A stretch of 64,000 bases of DNA from DATBGZ01 sp963803115 (GCA_963803115.1 CAWDLN010000027.1:124001-188000), one strand, 5' to 3'; numbered from the stretch's first letter, positions 17,926 to 27,828 are shown. Notes: generated by a model from the sequence alone, not told the origin. Translations and numbers: made by a program.

Positions 17926-19215
17926 CTATCCGACGTACAGAGCGCTGCCCTGCTTCCACTTGTCCCAGGAGACGCTCCAGTCGCCGAGCCCGTCCGTCAG
18001 GCTGCCCTGCACTCCGGTGTTGACGATCTCGACGATGTCACCCGCGCCGAACGTGTCATAGAACCACGCCGCGTTGGACGGCGAGATGTTGACGCACCCG
18101 TGGGAAACGTTCCGCACGCCCTGATCGCCGACGCTCCACGGTGCTGAGTGAACGTATACGCCTTCATAGGTGAGTCGAACGGCCTTGTCGATGATCTCCA
18201 GGTAGTAGCCGGGATCGCACCCCGGCGTACCTGGCTTCTGCTGTGGACACGGGAGGTTCGGCTTCATCTCTACCGGGTCGTGTTTCTCCGTGACGACATG
18301 TACGCCGCTCGGTGTGCGGTAGTCGTGCCACTTGCCCGAGATGTCGCGGTAGCCGACCTCCCGACCCATGCTTACCGGGATCGTCTTGACCTGGCTGCCA
18401 TTGATGGACACCACCATCTGCTTGGTGTTGTTGTCGATCTTCGCGATCTTTGACTGGCCGATGGTGAACGACGCCGTCTTGTTCTCCTGGCCATGCAATA
18501 CCCGGCCATCGGGGGTGGTCATGCTCACGCCGAGCACATTTGCCTCGACCGTTACCTTCGTGCCCGGGGTCCAGTACTGCTGCGGACGCCAGTGCACCTC
18601 GCGGTCGCTGACCCAGGACCACGAGCCCTCGACGGGCGGGTTCGTGGTCACCGTGAGAGTCTGCTCGGCCACCGCCTTGTTGACCGAATCGTCGAATCTG
18701 GCGACGATCGGTTGCCCGACGCCGAATGTGCCGCCATTGAGCTCCATCCACACGTTCGCCTTGAAGAACACGTTCCAGTAGTGGCCGACCGGGACATTGA
18801 CGGTGCTAAACGTGCGGACGTCCTCGACCGTCTTCCCATCCTCACCCGTGCTCTTGACCGTCATCGTGTAGGTCTTGCTGTATTCGAGTTCGTCGACGCT
18901 TCGCCAGAACGTGTCGTTAACGAACTCGCCCTTGACCTCGCCGATGTTGGACGTCAGGTTGACGGAGTCGAGCGTGCCGTCGATGACCTGGACCGACACC
19001 GGCATGCCGGGCGAAACGTCCGTCGCATCCTTGGCATGGCTGAACGTGAGCTGTGCACTCACGGTAGTCGGCTGTTGACCACCGGGTTGTTGCCACTGGG
19101 CGGCCGGGCTGGAACCGCATGCGGTCACCGCCACCAGGGCCACGAGGCTCACCAATGCCCCAAGCAGCCGCGTGCGGCGGGTGCCTCTCCACCTCAGCCG
19201 CGAAGGCCGGCCCAT
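17926..19215 (-). CDS. L,D-transpeptidase lipoprotein (Ig-like domain plus YkuD)
   Basis: Cell-wall enzyme that makes 3-3 cross-links in peptidoglycan, anchored outside the membrane. The 429-residue product starts at the ATG 19215, 8 bases after GGGGAGGAG. A lipoprotein signal peptide (LLGALVSLVALVAVTACGSS) gives Cys as the lipidation site. Two immunoglobulin-like regions follow (VSAQLTFSHAKDATDVSPGM; WSWVSDREVHWRPQQYWTPG), then the YkuD catalytic domain from about residue 250 with VVSINGSQVKTIPVSMG, YEGVYVHSAPWSVGDQG and the nucleophile motif VSHGCVNISPSNAAWFYD (His-Gly-Cys). This matches the layout of mycobacterial LdtMt2-type enzymes. It is complete and monocistronic, ending near the hairpin at 17845. 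Confidence 0.94.
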   Translation of the reverse strand: MGRPSRLRWRGTRRTRLLGALVSLVALVAVTACGSSPAAQWQQPGGQQPTTVSAQLTFSHAKDATDVSPGMPVSVQVIDGTLDSVNLTSNIGEVKGEFVNDTFWRSVDELEYSKTYTMTVKSTGEDGKTVEDVRTFSTVNVPVGHYWNVFFKANVWMELNGGTFGVGQPIVARFDDSVNKAVAEQTLTVTTNPPVEGSWSWVSDREVHWRPQQYWTPGTKVTVEANVLGVSMTTPDGRVLHGQENKTASFTIGQSKIAKIDNNTKQMVVSINGSQVKTIPVSMGREVGYRDISGKWHDYRTPSGVHVVTEKHDPVEMKPNLPCPQQKPGTPGCDPGYYLEIIDKAVRLTYEGVYVHSAPWSVGDQGVRNVSHGCVNISPSNAAWFYDTFGAGDIVEIVNTGVQGSLTDGLGDWSVSWDKWKQGSALYVG

Positions 19216-19600
19216 GTTCGCTCCTCCCCGTACCACGTCCATCTGCGTCCCATTCGGCACCCGGCGCCAATCAACAAACCGCCACCTTGACCGCATTGTC
19301 CATCCACTCAACGCTGGCGCTGTCGTGGCCGGTTGCCGGATCCACCCGTTGAGGTGCGCAGGCAACGTACCCCACGGAGCGGCGACGACCCGTCAACCCC
19401 CAGAACTCGGCCATGGTTGACAGCTCAACAAGGCGAGCCGCGTCAACAGTAATAGGTGCTTCTGACAGACCACACGGCAAGTGACGGGTGTTCGCCAATA
19501 TCTCGCCCGAGTTGCGAACTTTGAACCATTGACCTGATCACATGCCCATTGGAGAAACCTGGTTGCCGACCGCCGTGACGCCCGCCCTACGCTGTGTTGC
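19216..19600. other. Non-coding gap, divergent promoters of the Ldt gene and gltX
   Basis: About 385 bases with no credible ORF. A possible -10 (TACGCT, 19589-19594) lies seven bases before the gltX GTG, which would give a leaderless or near-leaderless transcript; the -35 is not clear. Confidence 0.35.
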
Positions 19601-21032
19601 GTGACGGTACGCGTACGGTTTGCACCTTCTCCTACTGGAATCTTCCATGTCGGTGGGGCCAGGTCCGCGCTGCAGAACTGGGTCTTCGCCCGGCAGCATG
19701 GCGGCGACTTCGTGCTCCGAATCGAAGACACAGACGCGTCCCGTAATCGCCCGGAGTGGGTCGAAGGGATCCTCAGCGCGCTCGACTGGATCGGGATCGT
19801 CCGCGGTTCGTACGAGGGACCACTGTTCCAGTCCTCCTATGCCGAAGCTCACACCGTCGCCGCCACCGAGCTCTACCAGGCCGGCCAGGCGTACTACTGC
19901 GAGTGCACGCGCGACGATGTCGCGCTGCGGGCCGAGCCGGGCGAGCCGGTCCGCGGGTACGACGGATTCTGTCGAGATCGCGGCCTCGGCCCCGGCGAGA
20001 AGCGCGCGCTGCGGTTCCGTACTCCCGAGGAGGGCGAGACCGTCGTGGTCGACCTGGTGCGCGGCACACCGACGTTCGACAACCGGAACATCGAGGACTT
20101 CGTGATCGCCCGAGCCGACGGGACGGCCGTCTTCCTGCTCGCCAACGTGGTCGATGACATCACGATGAAAATCAGCCACGTGATCCGAGCCGAGGAGCAC
20201 TTACCGAACACACCCAAACAGCAGCTTCTCTGGGAGGCCTTGGGACACACGCCGCCGGTGTGGGCACACGTGCCTGTCGTGGTCAACGAGAAGCGTCAGA
20301 AGCTGTCCAAGCGGCGGGACAAGGTGGCCTTGGAGGCCTACCGCGACGAGGGCTACCTGCCCGCGGCCATGCGCAACTACCTGATGCTGCTCGGCTGGGC
20401 GCCCAGCGGCGACCGCGAGATCGTGCCGTGGGAGGTGATCGAGGAGGAATTCCGGCTCGAGGACGTCAACTCTTCGCCCGCTTACTTCGACGAGAAGAAG
20501 CTGCGCGCTTTCAACGGCGAATACATCCGAGCTCTGTCCACTTCGGAGTTCATCGAGGCGTGCACGCCGTGGCTCACGGGCGAGGTGGGCGGCGTGCGGG
20601 TCGCCTCGTGGGCGCCGGGTGACTACGATCCGGCACAGTTCGCCGCCGTCGCGCCGCTGGCGCAGACTCGCGTGGCCGTGCTCGGCGACATCGTGGCCCT
20701 GCGTCGATTTCCTCTTCCTGCCCGACGAGCAGCTGACCATCGATGGTTCGGCCTGGGAGAAGGCGACCCGCGACGGCGGGGGTGACATGCTGGCCGCCAG
20801 CGCGGATGCTCTCGAGGCTGTGTCCACATGGGATGTCGAGACACTGAAGTCCACAGTGGAGAGCGTGGGCCTGGCCCGCGGGCTGAAGCTCGGCAAGGCG
20901 CAGGCACCGGTACGAGCCGCGGTCACGGGGCGCGCCGTCGGATTGCCGCTCTTCGATTCGCTTGTCGTGCTGGGCCGCGACCGTACGCTCGCCCGGATCC
21001 GGGCGGGCGCGGCTCGCTATGAGGCGACGTGA
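19601..21032 (+). CDS. gltX: Glutamyl-tRNA synthetase, one frameshift
   Basis: Class I aminoacyl-tRNA synthetase charging tRNA-Glu, and tRNA-Gln in organisms using the amidotransferase route. The N-terminal VRVRFAPSPTGIFHVGGARS contains the HIGH-type motif (FHVG), followed by VLRIEDTDASRNRPEW and the KLSKRRDKVALEAYRDEGYL (KMSKR) loop near residue 230. The anticodon-binding region is split by one inserted base near 20703: the first frame gives AVLGDIVALRR, the other resumes with VDFLFLPDEQLTIDGSAWEK and runs to ARIRAGAARYEAT. Total is about 477 residues, normal for the family. The GTG start at 19601 leads directly into the domain. Its stop overlaps the MarR GTG by four bases (GTGA), suggesting a two-gene transcript. 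Confidence 0.95.
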
Positions 21033-21604
21033 GTGACCTGCGCCGCGGCATTCGCCAGCACAGTGCCTCTGACGAGGATGCCTACAATGTTGGCATGACC
21101 GTACGCGCGCGTTCCCGTTCGGGCGAGGGTCCGGTCGACTCTCGCCTGGCCGACCCGCGGATCACGGCGATCGGTCTGCTCATAGAAACTGTCGGCGGAC
21201 TCAACGCGAAGCTCGCCGTGCAGTACGCCGAGCACGACCTTGCGCCGGCCGAGTTTGAAGTACTCGTGCGCATCGCGCGGACCCCGGGCCAAGCACTGCG
21301 GATGAGTGACCTCGCCGCCCAGACTTTGCTCACCACGAGCGGCATCACGCGCGTGGTCGACCGTCTCGAGCGCGACCACCTCGTCGAGCGACGCGCGTGC
21401 CCGACCGACCGCCGAGGCTCCCTGGCGGCGATCACGAATGCCGGTCTGACTCGTCTCGACGAGGTTCTCCCCGGACATCTGGACCTGGTCGAGAAATGGT
21501 TCACCAGCCAGCTCAGTCTCGGGGATCTCGAGTCACTCCAGGCGAGCCTGCGCGTCATCCGCGACGGCGTGCGGCCGGAGGCCACGGCCGGCGCGGACGA
21601 CTGA
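21029..21604 (+). CDS. MarR-family transcriptional regulator
   Basis: A winged-helix DNA-binding repressor of about 170-191 residues. The core VQYAEHDLAPAEFEVLVRIA and MSDLAAQTLLTTSGITRVVD followed by RLERDHLVERRACPTDRRGS (recognition helix and wing with the conserved D-R-R) is unmistakable. The GTG at 21029 overlaps the gltX stop; an internal ATG at 21095 fits the domain better but lacks a good ribosome-binding site. The ligand and targets are unknown. Overlap with gltX suggests co-transcription, which is unusual for a MarR protein and tells little about its function. Confidence 0.88.
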   Translation: MSDLRRGIRQHSASDEDAYNVGMTVRARSRSGEGPVDSRLADPRITAIGLLIETVGGLNAKLAVQYAEHDLAPAEFEVLVRIARTPGQALRMSDLAAQTLLTTSGITRVVDRLERDHLVERRACPTDRRGSLAAITNAGLTRLDEVLPGHLDLVEKWFTSQLSLGDLESLQASLRVIRDGVRPEATAGADD

Positions 21605-21612
21605 TCGGCGAC

Positions 21613-22602
21613 TCAGGCCACCCGACGCCGGGATGACCGTTGTCGCGGGCCTACGCGCCGCGACGGCTCGGCGAGCTCCGTGAGCCAAGGATTGACAATC
21701 CGCGCGGTTGGCGCCGGGCGCAGTCCTTCGACCTCGGCCACCGAGATCTGGCCGTACGCGGCAATCTCCCGGCTCGACCTACCGGCCCGCAGGGTGGCTC
21801 GGATCGTCTCGTCCCGCAGCTCGGAGAGTGAATAGAGGCGTCCGTTCAACGAGTCGATGATGTCCCCCAGTTCGACCACGGTGCCCGGATCGGCGTACGT
21901 GACGTGCAGTGTCGAGACCGCTGGGCGGGCGGCCAGCATCCGCTCCGCGGTGGTCCGGGCCAGTGCTGCGGCCTCCGGTACCGGCCACCCCGCGTTCTCG
22001 ACCAGCGCCGCGGCGGCCTGGTCGCGCAACGCGATCAGCCAAGCCCGGTAGGACTCAACGAGTCGCTGCTGCTCGGCGATCGCTCGCAGGCGAGCCAACG
22101 GCTCGATCGGGAGACCGAATTCGGCCCTTCCGGTGGCCGGGTTCGGCCGGCCCCGGATGTGGGCGGCGGCGAGCCGCCGGGCGTCGGTCAGCAACGCCCG
22201 GAACTCCCCCACCTCGGCCTGGGCATGCCGAAGATCGCCCTCGGCCAGGGCCGCGGCCGCGGCGTCGGTAGCCAACCGGAACCCACCATCCGGGGTGGCC
22301 TCGGCGACCGCCGCCCGGACTCGATGAGCATGGGAGCCGTCGCCGTAGATGACGCGGGCCAACGTGTACAGACTCCAGCCGAACGCGGCATGCAACCGGG
22401 CGGCCGCCCGATCCCGACCGACCAGCACGGTCCGGTAGGCATCCGCGATGTCGACGGTGAGCATGCCAGCGACGAGCGCGTCATCGATCGGTCCCGCCGC
22501 ACGCAGCGTCTCCATCCTCTGCCGGAGCCCGGCCGCGCTGTGCCGTGGCCGCTCAGTACGCAGCGACGAGCGCCGTTCCGGCGGCTGAGGTTGGGCCACC
22601 AC
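21613..22602 (-). CDS. Hypothetical protein, predicted helical
   Basis: A 329-residue Ala/Arg-rich protein that I do not recognise. It is mostly helical by composition (RHAQAEVGEFRALLTDARRL, ESYRAWLIALRDQAAAALVE) and ends with a helix-turn-helix-like stretch (ATLRAGRSSREIAAYGQISV followed by AEVEGL) and a basic tail, so DNA binding is conceivable. The middle stretch DPGTVVELGDIIDSLNGRLY and the tail are the most distinctive regions for a search. No signal peptide or membrane segment. It is convergent with the MarR gene (8-base gap) and divergent from fasR, sharing the region upstream of it. The frame is intact and the start at 22602 is the first available. Confidence 0.6.
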   Translation of the reverse strand: MVAQPQPPERRSSLRTERPRHSAAGLRQRMETLRAAGPIDDALVAGMLTVDIADAYRTVLVGRDRAAARLHAAFGWSLYTLARVIYGDGSHAHRVRAAVAEATPDGGFRLATDAAAAALAEGDLRHAQAEVGEFRALLTDARRLAAAHIRGRPNPATGRAEFGLPIEPLARLRAIAEQQRLVESYRAWLIALRDQAAAALVENAGWPVPEAAALARTTAERMLAARPAVSTLHVTYADPGTVVELGDIIDSLNGRLYSLSELRDETIRATLRAGRSSREIAAYGQISVAEVEGLRPAPTARIVNPWLTELAEPSRRVGPRQRSSRRRVA

Positions 22603-22672
22603 CTGAAACTAGCCGCCCTACGGCGCACGCGGTGCCGATCCGATGCTCATGGATGTGTGTCAGGCTGAGCGA

Positions 22673-23890
22673 GTGAGCGCCGAGGGCATCGAGGACAGCA
22701 TTCGAGCGATCGAACGCGCCGCCGGTGCCCTTGCCACCGCCAGCGTGGCCCGGATGGACGACGTGCTGCCGTGGTTTCGTGAGCTACCGGCCGACCAGCG
22801 TTCCTGGGTGACATTTGTCGCGCAGGCCGGCGTGAGCTCGTTCGTGGCGTGGCTTCGACAGCCGGGCGGGCAGGGACCCCACGAACTCGCGGACGAAATC
22901 TTCGATGCCGCGCCTCGTACGCTCGCCCGGTCCATCAGCCTCCAGCACACCGTGCAGCTCATCAAGGTGACCATCGACGTCGTCGAGGAGCAGGTGACTC
23001 GCTTGGCCGCGCCCGGCCAGGAGGCGATCGTCTCCGACGCGATGCTCCGGTTCTCGCGCGAGGTCGCTTTCAGCGCGGCCCGGGTCTACGCGCGCGCGGC
23101 CGAGTCGCGGGGGACCTGGGATGCCCGACTGCAGGCCCTGATGGTCGACACGCTCGTGCGGGGCGATGCCCCCGACGAGCTCGCCAGCCGGGCCGCGGCA
23201 CTGGGCTGGGACGACCGAACCCCGGTGGCGGTCGCGGTGGGCCGGTCCCCCGGCGGCGACGCACCGGCGGTGCTGCACACGGTCCACCGTTTAGCCCGGC
23301 GAATGGGGGTGGACGTGGTCGGTGGCGTGCACGGCAATCGCCTGGTCCTGGTGCTCGGCGGCGCCGAGGATCCCCTGGCGGCATCGGAGAAGTTGTTGGC
23401 CAGCTTCGGTGATGGCCCGGTGGTGGTGGGCCCGGGGGTGCCCACACTCGACGAGGCCGCGGACTCGGCCCGGGCGGCTCTGGCCGGGTTCCGGGTCGCG
23501 CCGGCCTGGCCCACGGCGCCGCGTCCGGTCGCCGCCGTCTCCCTGCTGCCCGAACGCGCGCTCGCGGGTGAGGCGGAGGCGCGCCGCGTCCTGCGGCACG
23601 AGACCTATGGTGCGCTGGTACGGGCGGGCGGCGAGTTCCTGGAGACGCTCGACGCGTTCTTCACCTCGGGCGGGGTCCTGGAGAGCGCCGCTCGAGCGCT
23701 GTACGTGCACCCGAACACGGTGCGTTACCGGCTACGCCGTGTGGGAGAGATCACCGGCTTGTCACCCATGTTGCCCCGGGACGCGTTCACCCTCCGGATC
23801 GCCCTCACGGTCGGCCGGCTGGACCCCTCGGCGACCCCCCACCACACGCAGAGCGACCTGCGCGAACGCCCCGAAGTCGGCACCCGATGA
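22673..23890 (+). CDS. fasR: PucR/CdaR-type regulator of fatty acid synthesis (FasR-like)
   Basis: A 405-residue transcriptional activator directly upstream of the fab operon, the same place as FasR in Streptomyces coelicolor and Rv2242 in Mycobacterium. The N-terminal helical sensor (DVLPWFRELPADQRSWVTFV, QHTVQLIKVTIDVVEEQVTR) is followed by a GGDEF-like middle region and the C-terminal PucR helix-turn-helix: AFFTSGGVLESAARALYVHP and NTVRYRLRRVGEITGLSPML. The GTG at 22673 (VSAEGIEDSIRAIERAAGAL) fits the family start; an in-frame ATG at 22643 is possible. The frame is intact. It probably activates fabD-fabH-acpP-fabF-accD by binding the palindrome in the 128-base gap before fabD. Confidence 0.88.
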   Translation: MSAEGIEDSIRAIERAAGALATASVARMDDVLPWFRELPADQRSWVTFVAQAGVSSFVAWLRQPGGQGPHELADEIFDAAPRTLARSISLQHTVQLIKVTIDVVEEQVTRLAAPGQEAIVSDAMLRFSREVAFSAARVYARAAESRGTWDARLQALMVDTLVRGDAPDELASRAAALGWDDRTPVAVAVGRSPGGDAPAVLHTVHRLARRMGVDVVGGVHGNRLVLVLGGAEDPLAASEKLLASFGDGPVVVGPGVPTLDEAADSARAALAGFRVAPAWPTAPRPVAAVSLLPERALAGEAEARRVLRHETYGALVRAGGEFLETLDAFFTSGGVLESAARALYVHPNTVRYRLRRVGEITGLSPMLPRDAFTLRIALTVGRLDPSATPHHTQSDLRERPEVGTR

Positions 23891-23916
23891 CGGCCGCTCG
23901 GCCGGGAGCACGAAAA

Positions 23917-23951
23917 TTGACAATGGTCTGTCTATTGTAGGATCCCTACAA
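23917..23951 (+). promoter_or_regulatory. fabD promoter and overlapping palindromic operator
   Basis: A TTGACA at 23917-23922 is followed after 15 bases by TAGGAT (23938-23943), a plausible housekeeping promoter with a short spacer. Overlapping the -10 is the near-perfect palindrome TTGTAGG-ATC-CCTACAA (23935-23951), a candidate binding site for the FasR-like activator or another regulator. Confidence 0.55.
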
Positions 23952-24018
23952 CTTTGGTCGTAGAGTTTGGTGCGCCAGAGGGGCGAAGTGACCGCCCGGT
24001 ATCCGGGACAGTCGAGCA

Positions 24019-25179
24019 GTGCTCGCAGTTCTCGCGCCGGGACAAGGCTCCCAGAAGCCCGGCTTCCTGGCTCCGTGGCTCGACCTCCCCGGCACCGAGG
24101 CGAGGCTGCGCTGGTGGTCCGCGCTCGCCGGCATCGATCTGATCCAACTGGGCACCACGGCCGACGCCGACGAGATCCGCGACACGGCCAAGACCCAGCC
24201 GCTGCTCGTGTCGGCCGCCCTCGTCGCGGCCGAGCACCTCGGCGCCTCCGACCTCGGCGTCGTGGCGGGCCACAGCGTCGGTGAGATCGGCGCCGCCGCG
24301 CTCGCGGGCGTGCTTACGCCCGAGACCGCCATCACCTTCGCCGCCGTGCGCGGACGCGAGATGGCCGCCGCCTGTGCGATCGAGCCGACCGGCATGAGCG
24401 CCGTACTCGGTGGTGACCCGGAGGAGGTTGTGGCAGCGATCGACGCCGCCGGCCTATTTCCGGCCAACCGCAACGGCGCCGGCCAGATCGTGGCCGCCGG
24501 GTCGCTCGCCGGACTCGAGAAGTTCTCCGCCTCGCCGCCCGCCCGGGCCAAGGTGATCGCGCTGCAGGTCGCCGGCGCGTTCCACACGCCGTACATGGCC
24601 CCAGCCGAGAAGGCGCTCGCCGCGCTCGCCGGCGGCATCACGCCGGCCACACCGCGACGGATCCTACTGTCCAATGCGGACGGTTCCGGGGTCAGGCGAC
24701 GGGGCCACGATGCTGCGCGTCTGGTCGCTCAGGTGACCGCGCCAGTGCGCTGGGATCTGTGCATGGACACCCTGCCGATCTCGGCGTCACCGGCATCATC
24801 GAGCTTCCGCCGGCCGGCACGCTCGCGGGACTGGCCAAGCGGGAGCTGAAGGGCTCCGAGATCGTCACGGTGAACACGCCGGACGACCTGGCCGCCGCAC
24901 GCGATCTCATCGCCCGCCACGGCATGGCGCCGAGCCATGAACCGACGATGGCGTTCGTGCTCGCGGTCGCCACCGTCGGCGGTACCTTCGAACCGCTGCC
25001 CGATCTCGTCGAGGGAGATCAGATCAAAGCCGGCCAGGTGCTCGGGCACATCATCACCCGGCAGGGCAACGCCGAGGTGACCGCACATGACTCCGGCCAA
25101 CTCGTCGAGTGGCTGGCTCACCACGACGACCCGGTCAGCCCGGGCCAACCCCTCGCCCGCATCGGAGGCCCAGTCGTGA
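24019..25179 (+). CDS. fabD: Malonyl-CoA:ACP transacylase with C-terminal lipoyl-like domain, frameshifted
   Basis: Transfers malonyl from CoA to ACP, the entry step of FAS-II. The GTG at 24019 gives MLAVLAPGQGSQKPGFLAPW; the nucleophile elbow VVAGHSVGEIGAAALAG and the catalytic His in VAGAFHTPYMAPAEKAL are present. Indels cluster near 24695-24715 and one base is missing near 24772; the C-terminal part of the catalytic domain resumes as LGVTGIIELPPAGTLAGLAK. After about residue 310 a separate domain follows: VATVGGTFEPLPDLVEGDQI, KAGQVLGHIITRQGNAEVTA, SGQLVEWLAHHDDPVSPGQP. This has the shape of a biotinyl/lipoyl hammerhead but no modifiable Lys in the hairpin. The true stop is probably the TGA at 25177-25179, overlapping the fabH GTG, which requires one more indel. 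Confidence 0.9.
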
Positions 25180-26191
25180 GCGCGAGGTGCGCGCGAGCAC
25201 CAGCGACGAGCGAGGAAGCGAGCCCGCAGACCACGAGGCGGGACGGATCGCGCATGCTCAGCCTCGGCCACTACCAGCCGTCGCGGGTGCTGACCAACGA
25301 CGACCTGGCCCAGATGGTCGACACCAACGACGCCTGGATCCGCGACCGGGTCGGCATCGCCGAGCGCCGCATCGCGGCCGCCGACGAGACGGTGGCCGAC
25401 ATGGCCTCGTGCCGCGGCCGAGAAGGCGCTGGCCGGCTCGGGCCTGACCGCGGCCGACATCGACCTGGTCGTCGTCGCCACATGCTCCTCGGTGGACCGC
25501 TGCCCGAACGTGGCCACCCGGGTCGCGAACCGGCTGGGCATCAGCGCGCCCGGCGCGTTCGACCTCAACACCGCCTGCTCCGGCTTCTCCTACGCGCTGG
25601 CCACCGCCGACCACGCGATCCGGGCCGGCGCCGCGCGCAACGCCATCGTCATCGGAGCCGAGAAGCTGTCCGACATCACCGACTGGACCGACCGCTCCAC
25701 GGCCATCATCTTCGGCGACGGCGCCGGCGCCGCCGTGGTCACCGCCACCGCCGACGGCGGAGCCGGCCGGCAGTCGGCCCGGTGGTCTGGGGCTCCGCCC
25801 CGGACAAGGGCGACACGCTCAAGATCGAGGGCTGGCGGCCGTACATCGTGCAGGAGGGCCAGGCGGTGTTCCGCTGGGCGACGACCGCGATCGCGCCGGT
25901 GGCGCTGCAGGCGTGCGAGAAGGCCGGGGTGCGACACCAGTCGAGATCGCCGCGTTCGTCGCCCACCAGGCCAACGCCCGCATCATCGACGGCATCGCCA
26001 AGCGGCTCAACCTGCCGAACGCGGTCATCGCCAAGGACATCGTCGAGTCGGGCAACACCTCGGCCGCGAGCGTCCCGCTGGCCCTGTCCAAGCTGGTCGA
26101 GCGGCGGGAGGTGCCCTCGGGCGCGCCCGTGCTGCTGTTCGGCTTCGGCGGCGGCCTCACCTACGCCGGGCAGGTCGTCCGCTGCCCGTAA
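25176..26191 (+). CDS. fabH: 3-oxoacyl-ACP synthase III (FabH), frameshifted
   Basis: Condenses acyl-CoA with malonyl-ACP to start fatty acid synthesis. Thiolase-fold landmarks are LSLGHYQPSRVLTNDDLAQM, VDTNDAWIRDRVGIAERRIA, the catalytic Cys in FDLNTACSGFSYALATADHA, the catalytic His in FVAHQANARIIDGIAKRLNL and Asn in VESGNTSAASVPLALSKLVE, ending LLFGFGGGLTYAGQVVRCP. Three indels split the gene: an extra T near 25413, one shift near 25770 and one near 25930. The start is the GTG at 25176 (GTGA overlap with fabD) or the ATG at 25254 just before the conserved LSLGHYQP; the stretch between encodes repeat-like filler. The product is about 310-335 residues. Confidence 0.92.
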
Positions 26192-26305
26192 TCGGAGATG
26201 TTCGAGCGAACGCTCTGCCTCGCGAGCATCGCCGATCCAACAAGACAGGCGACACCTCGTCGCCGCGCCCAGAACACAACAACCTGAGAAGGGAAACCCT
26301 GTCAC

Positions 26306-26548
26306 ATGAGCAGCCGTGAGGAGATCACCGCCGGCCTCGCCGAGATCCTCGAAGAGGTCGCCGGGGTCAACCCCGCCGACGTCGCCGAGGAGAAGTCCTT
26401 CACCGAGGACCTCGACGTCGACTCGCTGTCCATGGTCGAGGTCGTCGTCGCCGCCGAGGAGAAGTTCGGCGTGAAGATCCCGGACGACGAGGTGCAGAAC
26501 CTCAAGACCGTCGGCGACGCCGTCACCTACATCACCTCGAATTCCTGA
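26306..26548 (+). CDS. acpP: Acyl carrier protein
   Basis: An 80-residue acidic carrier protein for the FAS-II cycle. The phosphopantetheine attachment Ser is in EDLDVDSLSMVEVVVAAEE (D-S-L, about residue 40), with the recognition helix following (EEKFGVKIPDDEVQNLKTVG). AAGGGA lies about 14 bases before the ATG. The frame is intact. It is placed between fabH and fabF, the standard actinobacterial order, and the 20-base gap to the fabF GTG points to one transcript. Confidence 0.96.
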   Translation: MSSREEITAGLAEILEEVAGVNPADVAEEKSFTEDLDVDSLSMVEVVVAAEEKFGVKIPDDEVQNLKTVGDAVTYITSNS

Positions 26549-26567
26549 TCGAACCTGAGGTAACACC

Positions 26568-27806
26568 GTGACTCGTCCTGACGTAGTCGTCACCGGGCTC
26601 GGCGCGACGACCCCGCTCGGCGGGGACGTCGCGTCGACCTGGGACGCCATGCTCGCCGGCCGCTCCGGGGTGACCGCCCTGACCCAGGAGTGGGCGGAGC
26701 GCTGCCGGTGCGGATCGCCGCGCAGCTCGCCGTCGACCCGGCCGAGGTCTCGACCGGGTCAAGCTGCGCCGGCTCGACCGGTCCGAGGCGCGTCGCGCTG
26801 ATCGCCGCCCAGCAGGCCTGGGCCGACGCCGGCTTGGCCGACGGCAACGGGCTGGACCCGGAGCGACTCGCGGTCAGCGTCGGCTCCGGCATCGGCGGGG
26901 CGCAGACCCTGCTCGCCCAGGACGACATCCTCGAGGCGAGCGGGCCCCGCCGGGTCTCGCCGCACACCGTGCCGATGCTCATGCCCAACGGCCCGGCCGC
27001 GTGTCGTCGGGCTGGAACTCGGCGCCAGGGCGGGCGTCCACTGCGTCGCCAGCGCCTGCGCCACCGGCGCCGAGGCCATCGCGCTCGGGCCTGGACATCA
27101 TCCGCTCCGGCCGGGCCGACGTGGTGGTCGCCGGCGGCACCGAGGCGGTCATCCACCCGCTGCCGATCGCCGGGTTCGCCTCGATGCGGGCGATGTCGAC
27201 CCGCAACGACGAGCCGGAGACGGGCGTCCCGGCCGTGGGACAAGGGGCGCGACGGCTTCGTCCTCGGCGAGGGCGCCGGCCGCGGTGGTGCTCGAGCGGG
27301 CCGACCACGCCGCCGCCCGCGGGGCCCGGGTCTACGCCCGACTGGCCGGCAGCTGGCATCACCTCGGACGGCTACGACATCGTGCAGCCGCACCCCGAGG
27401 GCGCCGGCTTCGTCCGCGCGGTGCAGATGGCCGCTCGACGACGCGCGACCTCACCGGCGCGCGACATCGTGCACGTCAACGCGCACGCCACGTCGACCCC
27501 GATCGGCGACATGGCCGAGATCGTCCGGCCTGCGCGCGCGTCATCGGCGACCACCCGGTGCTCACCGCGACCAAGTCGATGACCGGGCACCTGCTCGGCG
27601 CGGCCGGCGCGCTGGAGTCGATCGCGACCATCCTGGCCATCCGCGAGGGCGTGATCCCGCCGACCATCAACCTCGACGACCCCGAGGACGGCCTGCTCGA
27701 CGTGGCCGCCCACAAGCCGCGCCAGCTGGACATCCCGGCCGCGCTGAACAACTCGTTCGGCTTCGGCGGCCACAACGTCGCGCTCATCTTCACCCGCGAC
27801 GCCTGA
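26568..27806 (+). CDS. fabF: 3-oxoacyl-ACP synthase II (FabF), heavily frameshifted
   Basis: Elongating ketosynthase of FAS-II (KasA-like). It starts with GTG: VVVTGLGATTPLGGDVASTW. Conserved sites are recovered from three frames: LAVSVGSGIGGAQTLLAQDD, the nucleophile region HCVASACATGAEAIAL, DVVVAGGTEAVIHPLPIAGF, the first catalytic His in VNAHATSTPIGDMAE, the Lys region TATKSMTGHLLGAAGALESI and the second His in NNSFGFGGHNVALIFTRDA. About a dozen indels lie between 26697 and 27545, mostly extra C or G bases, e.g. in CAGATGGCCGCTCGACGACG near 27428. Expected length is about 410 residues, as for intact relatives. GAGG precedes the start. Confidence 0.92.
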
Positions 27807-27828
27807 GCCCCACCCCCGGAGGAACTCC

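Noticed and set aside
24759..26309. Natural FabD-FabH fusion protein
   Set aside because: The two are in one frame at the junction only in a region full of indels; a TGA overlapping a GTG at 25176-25179 gives the usual separate genes.
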